Source: Seribacter sulfatis
GTDB taxonomy: Bacteria; Verrucomicrobiota; Verrucomicrobiia; Opitutales; Seribacteraceae
NCBI RefSeq assembly: GCF_964187635.1
Contig: NZ_CAXLMO010000098.1
Coordinates: 30,597 to 94,596, forward strand
Reading direction: 5' to 3'
DNA length: 64,000 bases
Part shown: in pieces, positions 54,656 to 62,698 of the stretch
Position numbering within the stretch: position 1 is the stretch's first letter
Layout of the letters: the number at the start of each line of letters is the position of its first letter
Program-made: the position numbers and the translations under genes
The notes under the pieces: generated by a model
The model's database searches: none
What the model was told of the DNA's origin: nothing
The model's input: only the letters and a program-made list of their open reading frames with translations

Positions 54656-56419
54656 ATGAGCGAGAAGAGAGAAGTAATTATAAATTGCGGTATTTCTCAT
54701 GTGTCCGCGAGTGTGTTTTCTTCAGAAGGTGGTAAATTAAAACTCAAGCAGGTTGCTCTTCAAACTCTACACTATGACTACAGTAATGACCAAATCTGGC
54801 TAGATTCATTGATTGCCGGATTGGAATTACTCTGTAAAAACGAAAAACTTAAAGGGGATGCACGTTTTATATTTCCCGGAAGCCTGCTTCTTAACAAAAC
54901 AATACGTGTTCCCCATGTAAACGAAGAGAAACAGAAAAAAATAGTAGCGTTTGAACTGTCCCAAAAAATGCCATTCCCATTGGCCGAATTAATATGGGAC
55001 TATCAGGTAATTGATGATGATGGGGTAGAGCAGGAAATTCTTGCCTTTGCGGTGAAGCCAGAAATTGCGGAAACATTTTGTGAAAAAGTGGTTGAGATTG
55101 GATTAAACCCTCTGCAAATTACACCTGCACCGATTCTGGATTACAATGCACTAATTTCATCGGGCGTGGGATTAGAGCAACAAGAGACACTTGTTGTTAA
55201 CATTGGTGCAAAATCTACGAATTTACTTTTTATTAATCCCACTGGCTTTCTTATCCGAAGTATAGCAATAGGGGGAAACGCTCTCACACAAAATATATCG
55301 GACAGTTTAGGGATATTATTTGAGAAAGCAGAGGAAATCAAAAAAAGTTATTTTTCAGGACAGGTTGCTTTTTCACCGGAAGACCCAAGCGTCCAAGTAC
55401 TAGAAAATTGCTCGCAGCAGTTTTTAAATCGAGCAAGTCAAGAAATTACCCGATCAATTGTAACCTACAAAAGGCTTAAAAAAGGAAAGTCTCCAAATCG
55501 GATGTTTCTTGCCGGGAGAGGTGCACTGCTCAACAACTTACCCGAATACCTTAGCCAAAGCCAAAGCCTAGATATTGATTATTTTGACCCCCTGAAGAGC
55601 TTACTGTTAGAGGATGGAATAAGCCAAGAAATGCGTGCCCTTCTTCCTTACATGATTGGCGAACCAGTTGGGCTTGCGACTGCAATTTTGAATAGTAATG
55701 AAGGGAATACCTTAAAGCGTCCTCTTAATTTACTCCCTGCAAATAAGCTGACGCACTTATCCTTTAAAAAGAAAATACCACTGCTATTAACCGCCGCATT
55801 TATTTTCTCACTACTGCCAATACCGAGCATTTTGAATAAATCATCTCTGGAGGATGAGCTAGAAAAAGAACTCAGTTCATTACAGCAGGGCACAAGAGAC
55901 CTAAAATCAAATATTGCCGACCAGGAATTACTTCAGGAAAAGTTCTTGTTTACTGATAAACTTAATCAATTGGTTTTCGAACGAAATCAAATATTCAGAG
56001 AAAAAAGTTTTTCCTGTTGGGTGATACAAGATTTCCTTAACCAGTTGCAGGGATCATTGGACCATGCTGATGTATCGGACGCTTGGTTTGATGAATTAAG
56101 GTTTCAAGAAGTCTCCGCAAGAAGCCGAGAAAATATTATAGGTACTCAATTCTTGAAAGGAAAAAAGAGATACAAAATAATACTTTCTGGCAGATATTTA
56201 GTTCGGATCGATGAAACCTTTAAGGACTCCGACGCGAACGAGAAGAGAAATCACTTAATTGAATTAAATAGCGTAAAACAAGAAGCATTGACTCAATATT
56301 TGGAAGCACTTCCCTTTATTGAAAAGGTTGCCAAAAAAACTTTTTCAATCGAAGGAAAAGGAGATTTATTTAAACGGTATTTTACTCATTTTAAATATGA
56401 ATTTATTCCGAAATCTTAA
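54656..56419 (+). CDS. PilM-like actin-fold protein fused to a PilN-like membrane segment
   Basis: A 587-residue protein of the type IV pilus/type II secretion assembly platform (Amuc_1101-like). Residues 1-345 are a PilM/FtsA-type actin fold. Motifs include INCGISHVSASVF at the start, LSQKMPFPLAELIWDYQVI, VVNIGAKSTNLLFI and FLAGRGALLNNLPEYL. One membrane helix follows (about 372-392, IPLLLTAAFIFSLLPIPSI). A coiled coil and a ~170-residue periplasmic part complete it, the layout of PilN. PilM and PilN are normally separate cytosolic and membrane proteins, so this is a fusion. It is tightly spaced between the exported protein and the next membrane protein. Confidence 0.75.
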   Translation: MSEKREVIINCGISHVSASVFSSEGGKLKLKQVALQTLHYDYSNDQIWLDSLIAGLELLCKNEKLKGDARFIFPGSLLLNKTIRVPHVNEEKQKKIVAFELSQKMPFPLAELIWDYQVIDDDGVEQEILAFAVKPEIAETFCEKVVEIGLNPLQITPAPILDYNALISSGVGLEQQETLVVNIGAKSTNLLFINPTGFLIRSIAIGGNALTQNISDSLGILFEKAEEIKKSYFSGQVAFSPEDPSVQVLENCSQQFLNRASQEITRSIVTYKRLKKGKSPNRMFLAGRGALLNNLPEYLSQSQSLDIDYFDPLKSLLLEDGISQEMRALLPYMIGEPVGLATAILNSNEGNTLKRPLNLLPANKLTHLSFKKKIPLLLTAAFIFSLLPIPSILNKSSLEDELEKELSSLQQGTRDLKSNIADQELLQEKFLFTDKLNQLVFERNQIFREKSFSCWVIQDFLNQLQGSLDHADVSDAWFDELRFQEVSARSRENIIGTQFLKGKKRYKIILSGRYLVRIDETFKDSDANEKRNHLIELNSVKQEALTQYLEALPFIEKVAKKTFSIEGKGDLFKRYFTHFKYEFIPKS

Positions 56420-56429
56420 GCTGTAATCC

Positions 56430-57542
56430 ATGAATTTTTTAAAACACAATAAGTTTTTCTTTTCCTTGCTGTTTTTGTTTTTGGTTTTGTTTACTTCACT
56501 ACAATTTATATCCTGTAATTCAGGAGAAAATCTTGAAGAAATTATTTCGTCTATAAAAGGTGAAGAACAAAAGGCGGGTAGTCTAAACGAAGAACTTTTG
56601 CTATACGAAGGACTTTCTGAAGATGCAAGCTTAGCGACAGATGATTTGTTAACTTTATCGACTCTAGAAAAAGATCAGCATCGTTTTTGGAATAACATTC
56701 TAAACCCAAGTGATAATATTTTTACCAACTGGAAAAATAAAAGTCCGGAGTCAATCAACGCAGATTTGACAAGGCTTTATTCCCGATTACGCAGTATGTG
56801 TAAAAAAAATAATATTGATTGTAATCAAAATGAATCAACTGGAAGCAATCCGTTTGGTGTGGCCAACCAGGCCGAAGAAAAGAAATACGGATTTGGGCTG
56901 TCTTCCTATGACGGATTTTGGCCAAGTTTTTCAAAAAACGAGGCAAAATTACTCGGCATTCAAAGTAAGATTATTTCCACCTTAATCGAATATTTAACTG
57001 AATCCTCCAATGGGGAGCATAGAATTAATCTCCTCACGGTATCTCGTGAGCCAGTGGGTGAAGAAGACAGCCAGCATATTGCTGGCGATCAATTAACGAG
57101 CCCGAATTTTACCGATAAATTGGTTCGCTTTACTGGTGGAATAAAATCTTTTGCATTTGTGATAGAGTTTAAAGGTCACACATCCCATGCACGAAGTTTT
57201 ATTAATCAGTTAAGGCCTCCCTTTCTTGTAAAAGACTTAATTGTTAGTCGATCGGTTGAATTAGGTAACTCCTTCACTCCTCAATCTGCGCCAAGTCCGT
57301 TTCCTTCAGAAACGAGCAATTCCGCCACACCGCTCCCGATTGTTCAGAATGTAGAATCAACATTTACATTTTTAATTGAGTATGTTTATGAAATTGAACG
57401 GGACTTTGAATCTTTCTTGGTTAGGTCTTTAAAGACAGTACAACTAAATGAAGAACCACTACAGAAGTTCTTAGAATTATCAGGAAATTCAAAAATAGGT
57501 TCGAGATTAGATAAAATCTTTTTAAATCGTGAAATTCGTTAA
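56430..57542 (+). CDS. PilO-like membrane-anchored periplasmic protein (Amuc_1100-like)
   Basis: A 370-residue protein with one N-terminal hydrophobic anchor (about residues 9-28; FISC may be a weak lipobox) and a coiled coil (about 35-110). An alpha/beta body resembles Amuc_1100: SRLRSMCKKNNIDCNQN parallels its SCKKKNI element, and FVIEFKGHTSHARSFINQL its ferredoxin-like half. Amuc_1100 is the well-known outer-surface immunomodulatory pilus-locus protein of Akkermansia; function here is inferred from order and fold type. Overlap with the following gene is 14 bp. Confidence 0.65.
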   Translation: MNFLKHNKFFFSLLFLFLVLFTSLQFISCNSGENLEEIISSIKGEEQKAGSLNEELLLYEGLSEDASLATDDLLTLSTLEKDQHRFWNNILNPSDNIFTNWKNKSPESINADLTRLYSRLRSMCKKNNIDCNQNESTGSNPFGVANQAEEKKYGFGLSSYDGFWPSFSKNEAKLLGIQSKIISTLIEYLTESSNGEHRINLLTVSREPVGEEDSQHIAGDQLTSPNFTDKLVRFTGGIKSFAFVIEFKGHTSHARSFINQLRPPFLVKDLIVSRSVELGNSFTPQSAPSPFPSETSNSATPLPIVQNVESTFTFLIEYVYEIERDFESFLVRSLKTVQLNEEPLQKFLELSGNSKIGSRLDKIFLNREIR

Positions 57543-58812
57543 TTCACATTACGACAAAATCGCCATTGTACTGGTACTACTGACTTTTGGGATTGTCGGT
57601 ATTATCTCCTTTTTGGAGCCCAGTGATTCAGAAAAGAAAAATAAACCTTCAGTCGCTCATTCCTTTTCTATCGACTCGGTTGGCGGAGAAGATGTATTAG
57701 TCCTGTTAAAAGAGACTCAACTGGTACCCGGAGACAGTATTGAAATTCATAATATCGGGTCGGGTGAAATCGAAAAATTCAGTGTAAAAAAAGTAATATT
57801 TTCGAAAAAAAGCCGGGTTACCATTCAGATGAAATCTCAAGAAATTTACAAAGGAAGATTATTAAACCCGAGTAGTACGATTTTAACAGCTGGGTGGGAC
57901 AAATCGAGAAACCCGATCGCTTTAGATACCGAAAAAGGGGTAAAAAATATTAGTTTTAAAGATATTAAGTTTATTCGTGGTGAACAAAAGCTGGTTTTGG
58001 ATAAAGAGATCGATACAATAGATGAAAGAGATTCAAAAATTTCTGTCTATCAAACCAAGTCCCAATTCTTAAACGATTCAAACCGGACAGAAAAGAGTCG
58101 CTGGACAAGTAGTGCGACTGAAGGAAACTCTTCCATTTACGATCTGTTTACCCCGCCCATTATTTATTTGGTAAACGGTGAATTAACTACAACACTACCA
58201 GAAGCTCCCACTGAAGAAGCAAAAGAAGAAGAGTTTGGCTTGACCGTTGTTTCCTTTGAAAAAAATCATTATCGATTAAAATTAGCGAGCTGGATAGGAA
58301 AGACTCCTTATTTCGAGGACTTTCAAACTAAAGTCTCCGCAAACTCAGATAAATATGTCAAAAATCGTTTGGAATTGAATATTCCTTACAAAGAAAATGA
58401 AAATTACCGCCCGGGTATGCCATCCTTAATTAAGACAAGTCCGGACGATGAAGAAAAACTGGTACAGGTAGAATATTTTACCGTTCAACAGGTAAAAGAC
58501 CCTAAAACAGGTGGTGCTAAAATGGTGGGCCGTGCTTTGGTTCGTGATTTTAAAAAAGGAGGAAAACCATTTGAGATTAATAGCTTGATGGAGAAAGTGG
58601 ACACAGGTGATTATAAAATCAATTTAAAGTTCGATATCGCGGGTGAAGTACCGAGCTCGATCGAGCTAGACGCCAATGAAATTGAAAAAGTATTTAATTT
58701 TGGGAACAGGAGTTATAAATTGCTTCGCATCGATAAGGAAAATAAAAATATCGAAATTGAAAAAAGGATTTCAGGGACAGATAAAATTACTGTCAAAACC
58801 CTTAATTTCTAA
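57529..58812 (+). CDS. Membrane-anchored periplasmic protein (Amuc_1099-like by position)
   Basis: A 427-residue protein with a GTG start, one membrane helix (about residues 10-28, KIAIVLVLLTFGIVGIISF) and a periplasmic beta-rich body with no cysteine motif. It has two similar halves: one near VEDVLVLL/ETQLVPGDSIEIHNIG and one near FNFGNRSYKLLRIDKENKNIEI at the end, which is like the inner-membrane PilP/GspC-type connector domains. It starts inside the previous gene and ends 102 bp before the secretin start codon. Name is by synteny with Amuc_1099. Confidence 0.55.
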   Translation: MKFVNSHYDKIAIVLVLLTFGIVGIISFLEPSDSEKKNKPSVAHSFSIDSVGGEDVLVLLKETQLVPGDSIEIHNIGSGEIEKFSVKKVIFSKKSRVTIQMKSQEIYKGRLLNPSSTILTAGWDKSRNPIALDTEKGVKNISFKDIKFIRGEQKLVLDKEIDTIDERDSKISVYQTKSQFLNDSNRTEKSRWTSSATEGNSSIYDLFTPPIIYLVNGELTTTLPEAPTEEAKEEEFGLTVVSFEKNHYRLKLASWIGKTPYFEDFQTKVSANSDKYVKNRLELNIPYKENENYRPGMPSLIKTSPDDEEKLVQVEYFTVQQVKDPKTGGAKMVGRALVRDFKKGGKPFEINSLMEKVDTGDYKINLKFDIAGEVPSSIELDANEIEKVFNFGNRSYKLLRIDKENKNIEIEKRISGTDKITVKTLNF

Positions 58813-58914
58813 AATTTAATTTCGTTTACAATTACCATTTTTATTTATTGACCCAACTCCATCAATGTATGGAATGGTGTGTTAAGAATTTTTATTCTAT
58901 TGCCCCTAATTTTC

Positions 58915-61900
58915 ATGCATTTAAACTTATACTTTCGTTTAATCACAATGACATGTGTATGCCTGTCTTTCCCTTCCTTGCATGCCCAAATAAGTGATAA
59001 AAATTCGCAGCTCAATAATTTACCACAACAATCCACTTCTCCCGAAATAGAAACCAATGTGGTTTCGGAACCAATATTTAACATTGGAACGGAAACGAAT
59101 TTAGTTCGAGTACTTCAAAATATCCGTGAGTTAGCTGGCGCGGGAAAAGTGGAAGAGGCTCAGAAAATGGCTCGAGTTGTGTTAGAGAAAATAACCGAAA
59201 ACGAAGAAAATAGTTTTTATCTCAATCAAATCCGAAAGGCAGAAACGAAACTATATTACCAATTGGCACAGGAAGCGATGGCGGATAAAAAATATTCATT
59301 AGCCAGTCAATTCCTTTCTCGCTATCGAGAAAATATTGATGTCGAATTACAGGGTAGAAAAAGACAGAGAGAATTGGTTCTTAAGAAAGAGGGTTCAACC
59401 GATGCAACACTAGTAGGCAAATTAGTCGAAGAATTAGAAAAGGCCAAAAAAGATTTATCCGAGATTCGTGCGAAGGCGGGCCTTCCCGAAGATGACGCAA
59501 AGCCAGACTTTGAAAGGCTAATGGAGTCCGAGAAGGCAAAAATGGGCACATCGATGCGTCGAGCCGAGAGATTGTTAGAAAAAGCCCGCAAAGACGGTGC
59601 TGATGGCCAATATGACTTAGCCCTAGATCAGCTTGATGAAGCCCTGGGGATATTGCCATCGAATGTTTCAAGCATTGCACTAATTAGTGATATTTATAAA
59701 ACGAAACAACAAATCACATGGTACCGCATGGGGGAGGCGATGCTCAAGGGTAAGGTAGGACGGGTGCAGGAGCTTGTGGTTGACTATCAAGATGTGGAGG
59801 AGTCTCGCAGAAAGGCAGAGTCTGAAACTTTGGGAATAGAGCAACAAACAGACTTCGAGGCCGAAATGGATAAAGCCAAAGAAAAAATGGAGGAACAGGC
59901 AGTACTGGCTGAAGAACTTTTGGCAAAAGCAAAGGGCATGATTCGAAAGAAAGAATACGAAGAGGCGGACAAATCCCTTCTTAAGATAAAGCTTTTCCTC
60001 GAGCCCAATACGCGTACTTGGCCATTAATATTGGATGCAGCGTTGTTAAAAAATCGTATCAATTTAGACAAAGCGGAAGATGCACGATCCAACAAAGACT
60101 GGGACTTAGCGAATCAGTATTTAGACGCATTTCGAACCGGTTTTTACCAGGATCGCGATATACAGGGAGATCCAATGTCATTTGGTAGACCCGGTCTAAA
60201 ACAGACGGAAGGGGAGAAGGCACTTGATAACGAATTGGAAAAAGCAAAACGCATGGAAGATCGAATTGCGGCAGACAAGGCAAACCCCTATCGTAGAGAT
60301 ATTACTGAGTTTACGGCGGATTGGAAGGATACTAGGGAGGCGCTAAATGAATTATTGATGCGTGCGAAAGTACAATTTATTAATGGTGATCTTACTGGAG
60401 CGACCGAAACATATCGAACCATTGAAACTCAATTTTCTGATAATTATGAAGCGAAGGAAATGCTTAAACGCATTGCCAGAATGCGAGCCGAGGAAAGTTA
60501 TCTTGGATATTTAAAGACTCGTGCAGAAATGCTTGAAGAAATTGAACGTGAATGGGAAAGGCCGAAGGTATTTGACCGACAAATTGAAGAAGTCGAGAAA
60601 GTAAAAGAGGGTCCGAGCAATTTAGAGAACAAATTAAAAATTATTCAAGTTCCCGGTGTGCAATTTTTTGAATCCCCTCTACCAGAAGTGATGCAGGAAC
60701 TTCAAAGACAAGCAAAAACCTTTGATCTTACCGAGCCGGATCCAGCCAAAAAAGGAGTAAATATCATTCCACTAGCCAATGGGGATGAGCCATTTCCTAA
60801 TGTTACTATCACCCTCAATCCTATGGCGCTTGGCAAAATGATTCAATTTATAGCAGAAATGGTAAGTTGGACCTATGACATACGAAATGATGCGATTGTG
60901 GTATCGAAATCGGGCGGTACTTTTACCGGTCGCTCTCTCGAAACGGAATTTTATGAAGTTACGCAGGGAACGATTCAGCGAATGACCGGAGGTGCCGGTG
61001 CCGGAATGGGGGGAGGAGGAGCGGATCCTTTCGCACCTGCACCCGGAGGCGGCGGAGGAGGAGCGGATGACACAGGAGCCAAGATAAAAGCTTTTTTAGA
61101 AGGAGCGGGTATTCCATTTGATGATACAAAAGGGCAAAAGTTTGTCTTTGATGGCTTTCAAATGATCGTTACTCATGAACGTCGCTTATTGGACCTCATT
61201 GAACGAATTTTGGAAAGACTGGATGCTGATTCGAGCCGTCAGGTAGAGATCGAAACAAAATTTTTGGAAGTTCAGGAAGGTGCACTGGATGAAATTAGTT
61301 TCGATTGGCAATACAGTTGGGATGACCCCAGCTTTGTCCTAGACCCCACTACGTTAAACCCAGTGGTTGACTCAAATGGACAACCGGTGATTAGTTTTGG
61401 GAAAAGTTTTACTGGAAATACTCGTACATTGGCAACAGCTCACTCTGCCAGCGGAACTTCTCGAGATACCATAATTAGTATTCCTGACAATCGCGATGCG
61501 AGTTTAAATATCCCCAACCCAACCCCTAATTTGCCGGGTAAAATTGGGATAGGTCAGGGAGTATCACCACTCATGCAAGCAAGTAGTCAAAGCTTAACCA
61601 TGGGGGGAAGCGGGGGCAGTATGATTTTGGGAGGAAGCCAGGCAAAACTACTGATAAGTGCCCTGCAGCGTAAACAGGGAACTGACTTACTCAGTGCACC
61701 AAGAATTACGGTAATGGACGGACAGCCTGCACAAATCACCATTGCTCAGGAATTTATTTACCCAACAGGTTACGAACCCGCTCCGTTGCCGGGCGGAGGA
61801 GGAGGGGGAGGAGGAGCGCAGCAAGGAGGTGCTGGTGCTTTGGCTCAGGCAATTCAAATACAGAGTGCAGTTCCTCAATTTGATACCGTTGCACCCGATG

Positions 61901-62457
61901 ATGAGCAGCCCGGTTTCAGGGAAGTGGGAGTCGTGATGGATGTTACTCCGAGGATTGAGAAATATAATTCCATTGCCCTTGAGTTAAGCCCGAAGGTCAC
62001 CGAATTCGACGGTTTTATTGAGTACGGTGGTTCGTCCGCAATGATCGGAACTTCTGCAGCCGGTACTCCCCCAATGATCATACAACCCTCCGGTATATTA
62101 ATGCCAATTTTCTCGGTCCGTAAGGTGAATACATCTGTAACCATCTTTGATGGTGCCACTGTAATTATCGGTGGACTTACTCGCGAAGAAGTTAAGACGG
62201 TGAACGATAAAATTCCCGTTCTTGGAAATATTCCTTTGATCGGAAGACTATTTCAGTCTTCTGCGGAGAGTTATTCCAAAAGAAATTTATTAATTTTCGT
62301 AAGTGCCAGTATCGTATCCCGTGGTGGTTCGCCGGTTCGTGAAGTGATTCAAAATATCAGCCCGCAATCTATTTTTAAAGATCCCGTTATTATGACTCCT
62401 ACGGGAACAATTCGCAGAACTCCAAAAGGGGGAGCTCAAATTGCAGCTCCTAAGTAA
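58915..62457 (+). CDS. PilQ/GspD-family secretin with long TPR/coiled N-terminal region
   Basis: An outer-membrane channel, 1,180 residues from the ATG at 58915, which gives a good signal peptide (MHLNLYFRLITMTCVCLSF, cleavage near HAQ); a GTG at 58879 is the alternative. Residues ~60-540 are charged helices like TPR repeats. An STN-like domain follows (about 570-670, GVQFFESPLPEVMQELQRQA). The secretin core starts at RQVEIETKFLEVQEG (about 773) and includes LLSAPRITVMDGQPAQI, VGVVMDVTPRIE and TVIIGGLTREEV, ending DKIPVLGNIPLIGRLF. Two glycine-rich inserts (~690-720 and ~957-972) interrupt it. It is Amuc_1098-like and closes the operon. Confidence 0.88.
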   Translation: MHLNLYFRLITMTCVCLSFPSLHAQISDKNSQLNNLPQQSTSPEIETNVVSEPIFNIGTETNLVRVLQNIRELAGAGKVEEAQKMARVVLEKITENEENSFYLNQIRKAETKLYYQLAQEAMADKKYSLASQFLSRYRENIDVELQGRKRQRELVLKKEGSTDATLVGKLVEELEKAKKDLSEIRAKAGLPEDDAKPDFERLMESEKAKMGTSMRRAERLLEKARKDGADGQYDLALDQLDEALGILPSNVSSIALISDIYKTKQQITWYRMGEAMLKGKVGRVQELVVDYQDVEESRRKAESETLGIEQQTDFEAEMDKAKEKMEEQAVLAEELLAKAKGMIRKKEYEEADKSLLKIKLFLEPNTRTWPLILDAALLKNRINLDKAEDARSNKDWDLANQYLDAFRTGFYQDRDIQGDPMSFGRPGLKQTEGEKALDNELEKAKRMEDRIAADKANPYRRDITEFTADWKDTREALNELLMRAKVQFINGDLTGATETYRTIETQFSDNYEAKEMLKRIARMRAEESYLGYLKTRAEMLEEIEREWERPKVFDRQIEEVEKVKEGPSNLENKLKIIQVPGVQFFESPLPEVMQELQRQAKTFDLTEPDPAKKGVNIIPLANGDEPFPNVTITLNPMALGKMIQFIAEMVSWTYDIRNDAIVVSKSGGTFTGRSLETEFYEVTQGTIQRMTGGAGAGMGGGGADPFAPAPGGGGGGADDTGAKIKAFLEGAGIPFDDTKGQKFVFDGFQMIVTHERRLLDLIERILERLDADSSRQVEIETKFLEVQEGALDEISFDWQYSWDDPSFVLDPTTLNPVVDSNGQPVISFGKSFTGNTRTLATAHSASGTSRDTIISIPDNRDASLNIPNPTPNLPGKIGIGQGVSPLMQASSQSLTMGGSGGSMILGGSQAKLLISALQRKQGTDLLSAPRITVMDGQPAQITIAQEFIYPTGYEPAPLPGGGGGGGGAQQGGAGALAQAIQIQSAVPQFDTVAPDDEQPGFREVGVVMDVTPRIEKYNSIALELSPKVTEFDGFIEYGGSSAMIGTSAAGTPPMIIQPSGILMPIFSVRKVNTSVTIFDGATVIIGGLTREEVKTVNDKIPVLGNIPLIGRLFQSSAESYSKRNLLIFVSASIVSRGGSPVREVIQNISPQSIFKDPVIMTPTGTIRRTPKGGAQIAAPK

Positions 62458-62698
62458 TTATAATTCTTTTCAAGGAATGTCAGTAATCGCCCAGCATTTG
62501 GTTTTAATGATCTGTCTAGCCCTTCCAGTAATTTGAATTTGGTAAAGAAAGAATAAGAGAAACCATAAGAATATACGCAACTATTACATATAATCTATTA
62601 AATGGAAAAGATTACCCTATTATATGACATCCACTACATCTGTATCTGGCCTTAATCGGTAAGCTTGATAATAATTTGTTTATAATGTAACTTACAAT

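Noticed and set aside
58879..58914. GTG start for the secretin
   Set aside because: The ATG at 58915 gives a conventional signal peptide; the GTG form adds a second hydrophobic stretch. Not excluded.
62664..62690. Promoter for the partial lectin-like gene (TTGATA ... TATAAT)
   Set aside because: The spacer is only 10 nt and the -10 lies 12 nt from the ATG, so the pair is unlikely to work as a sigma-70 promoter.
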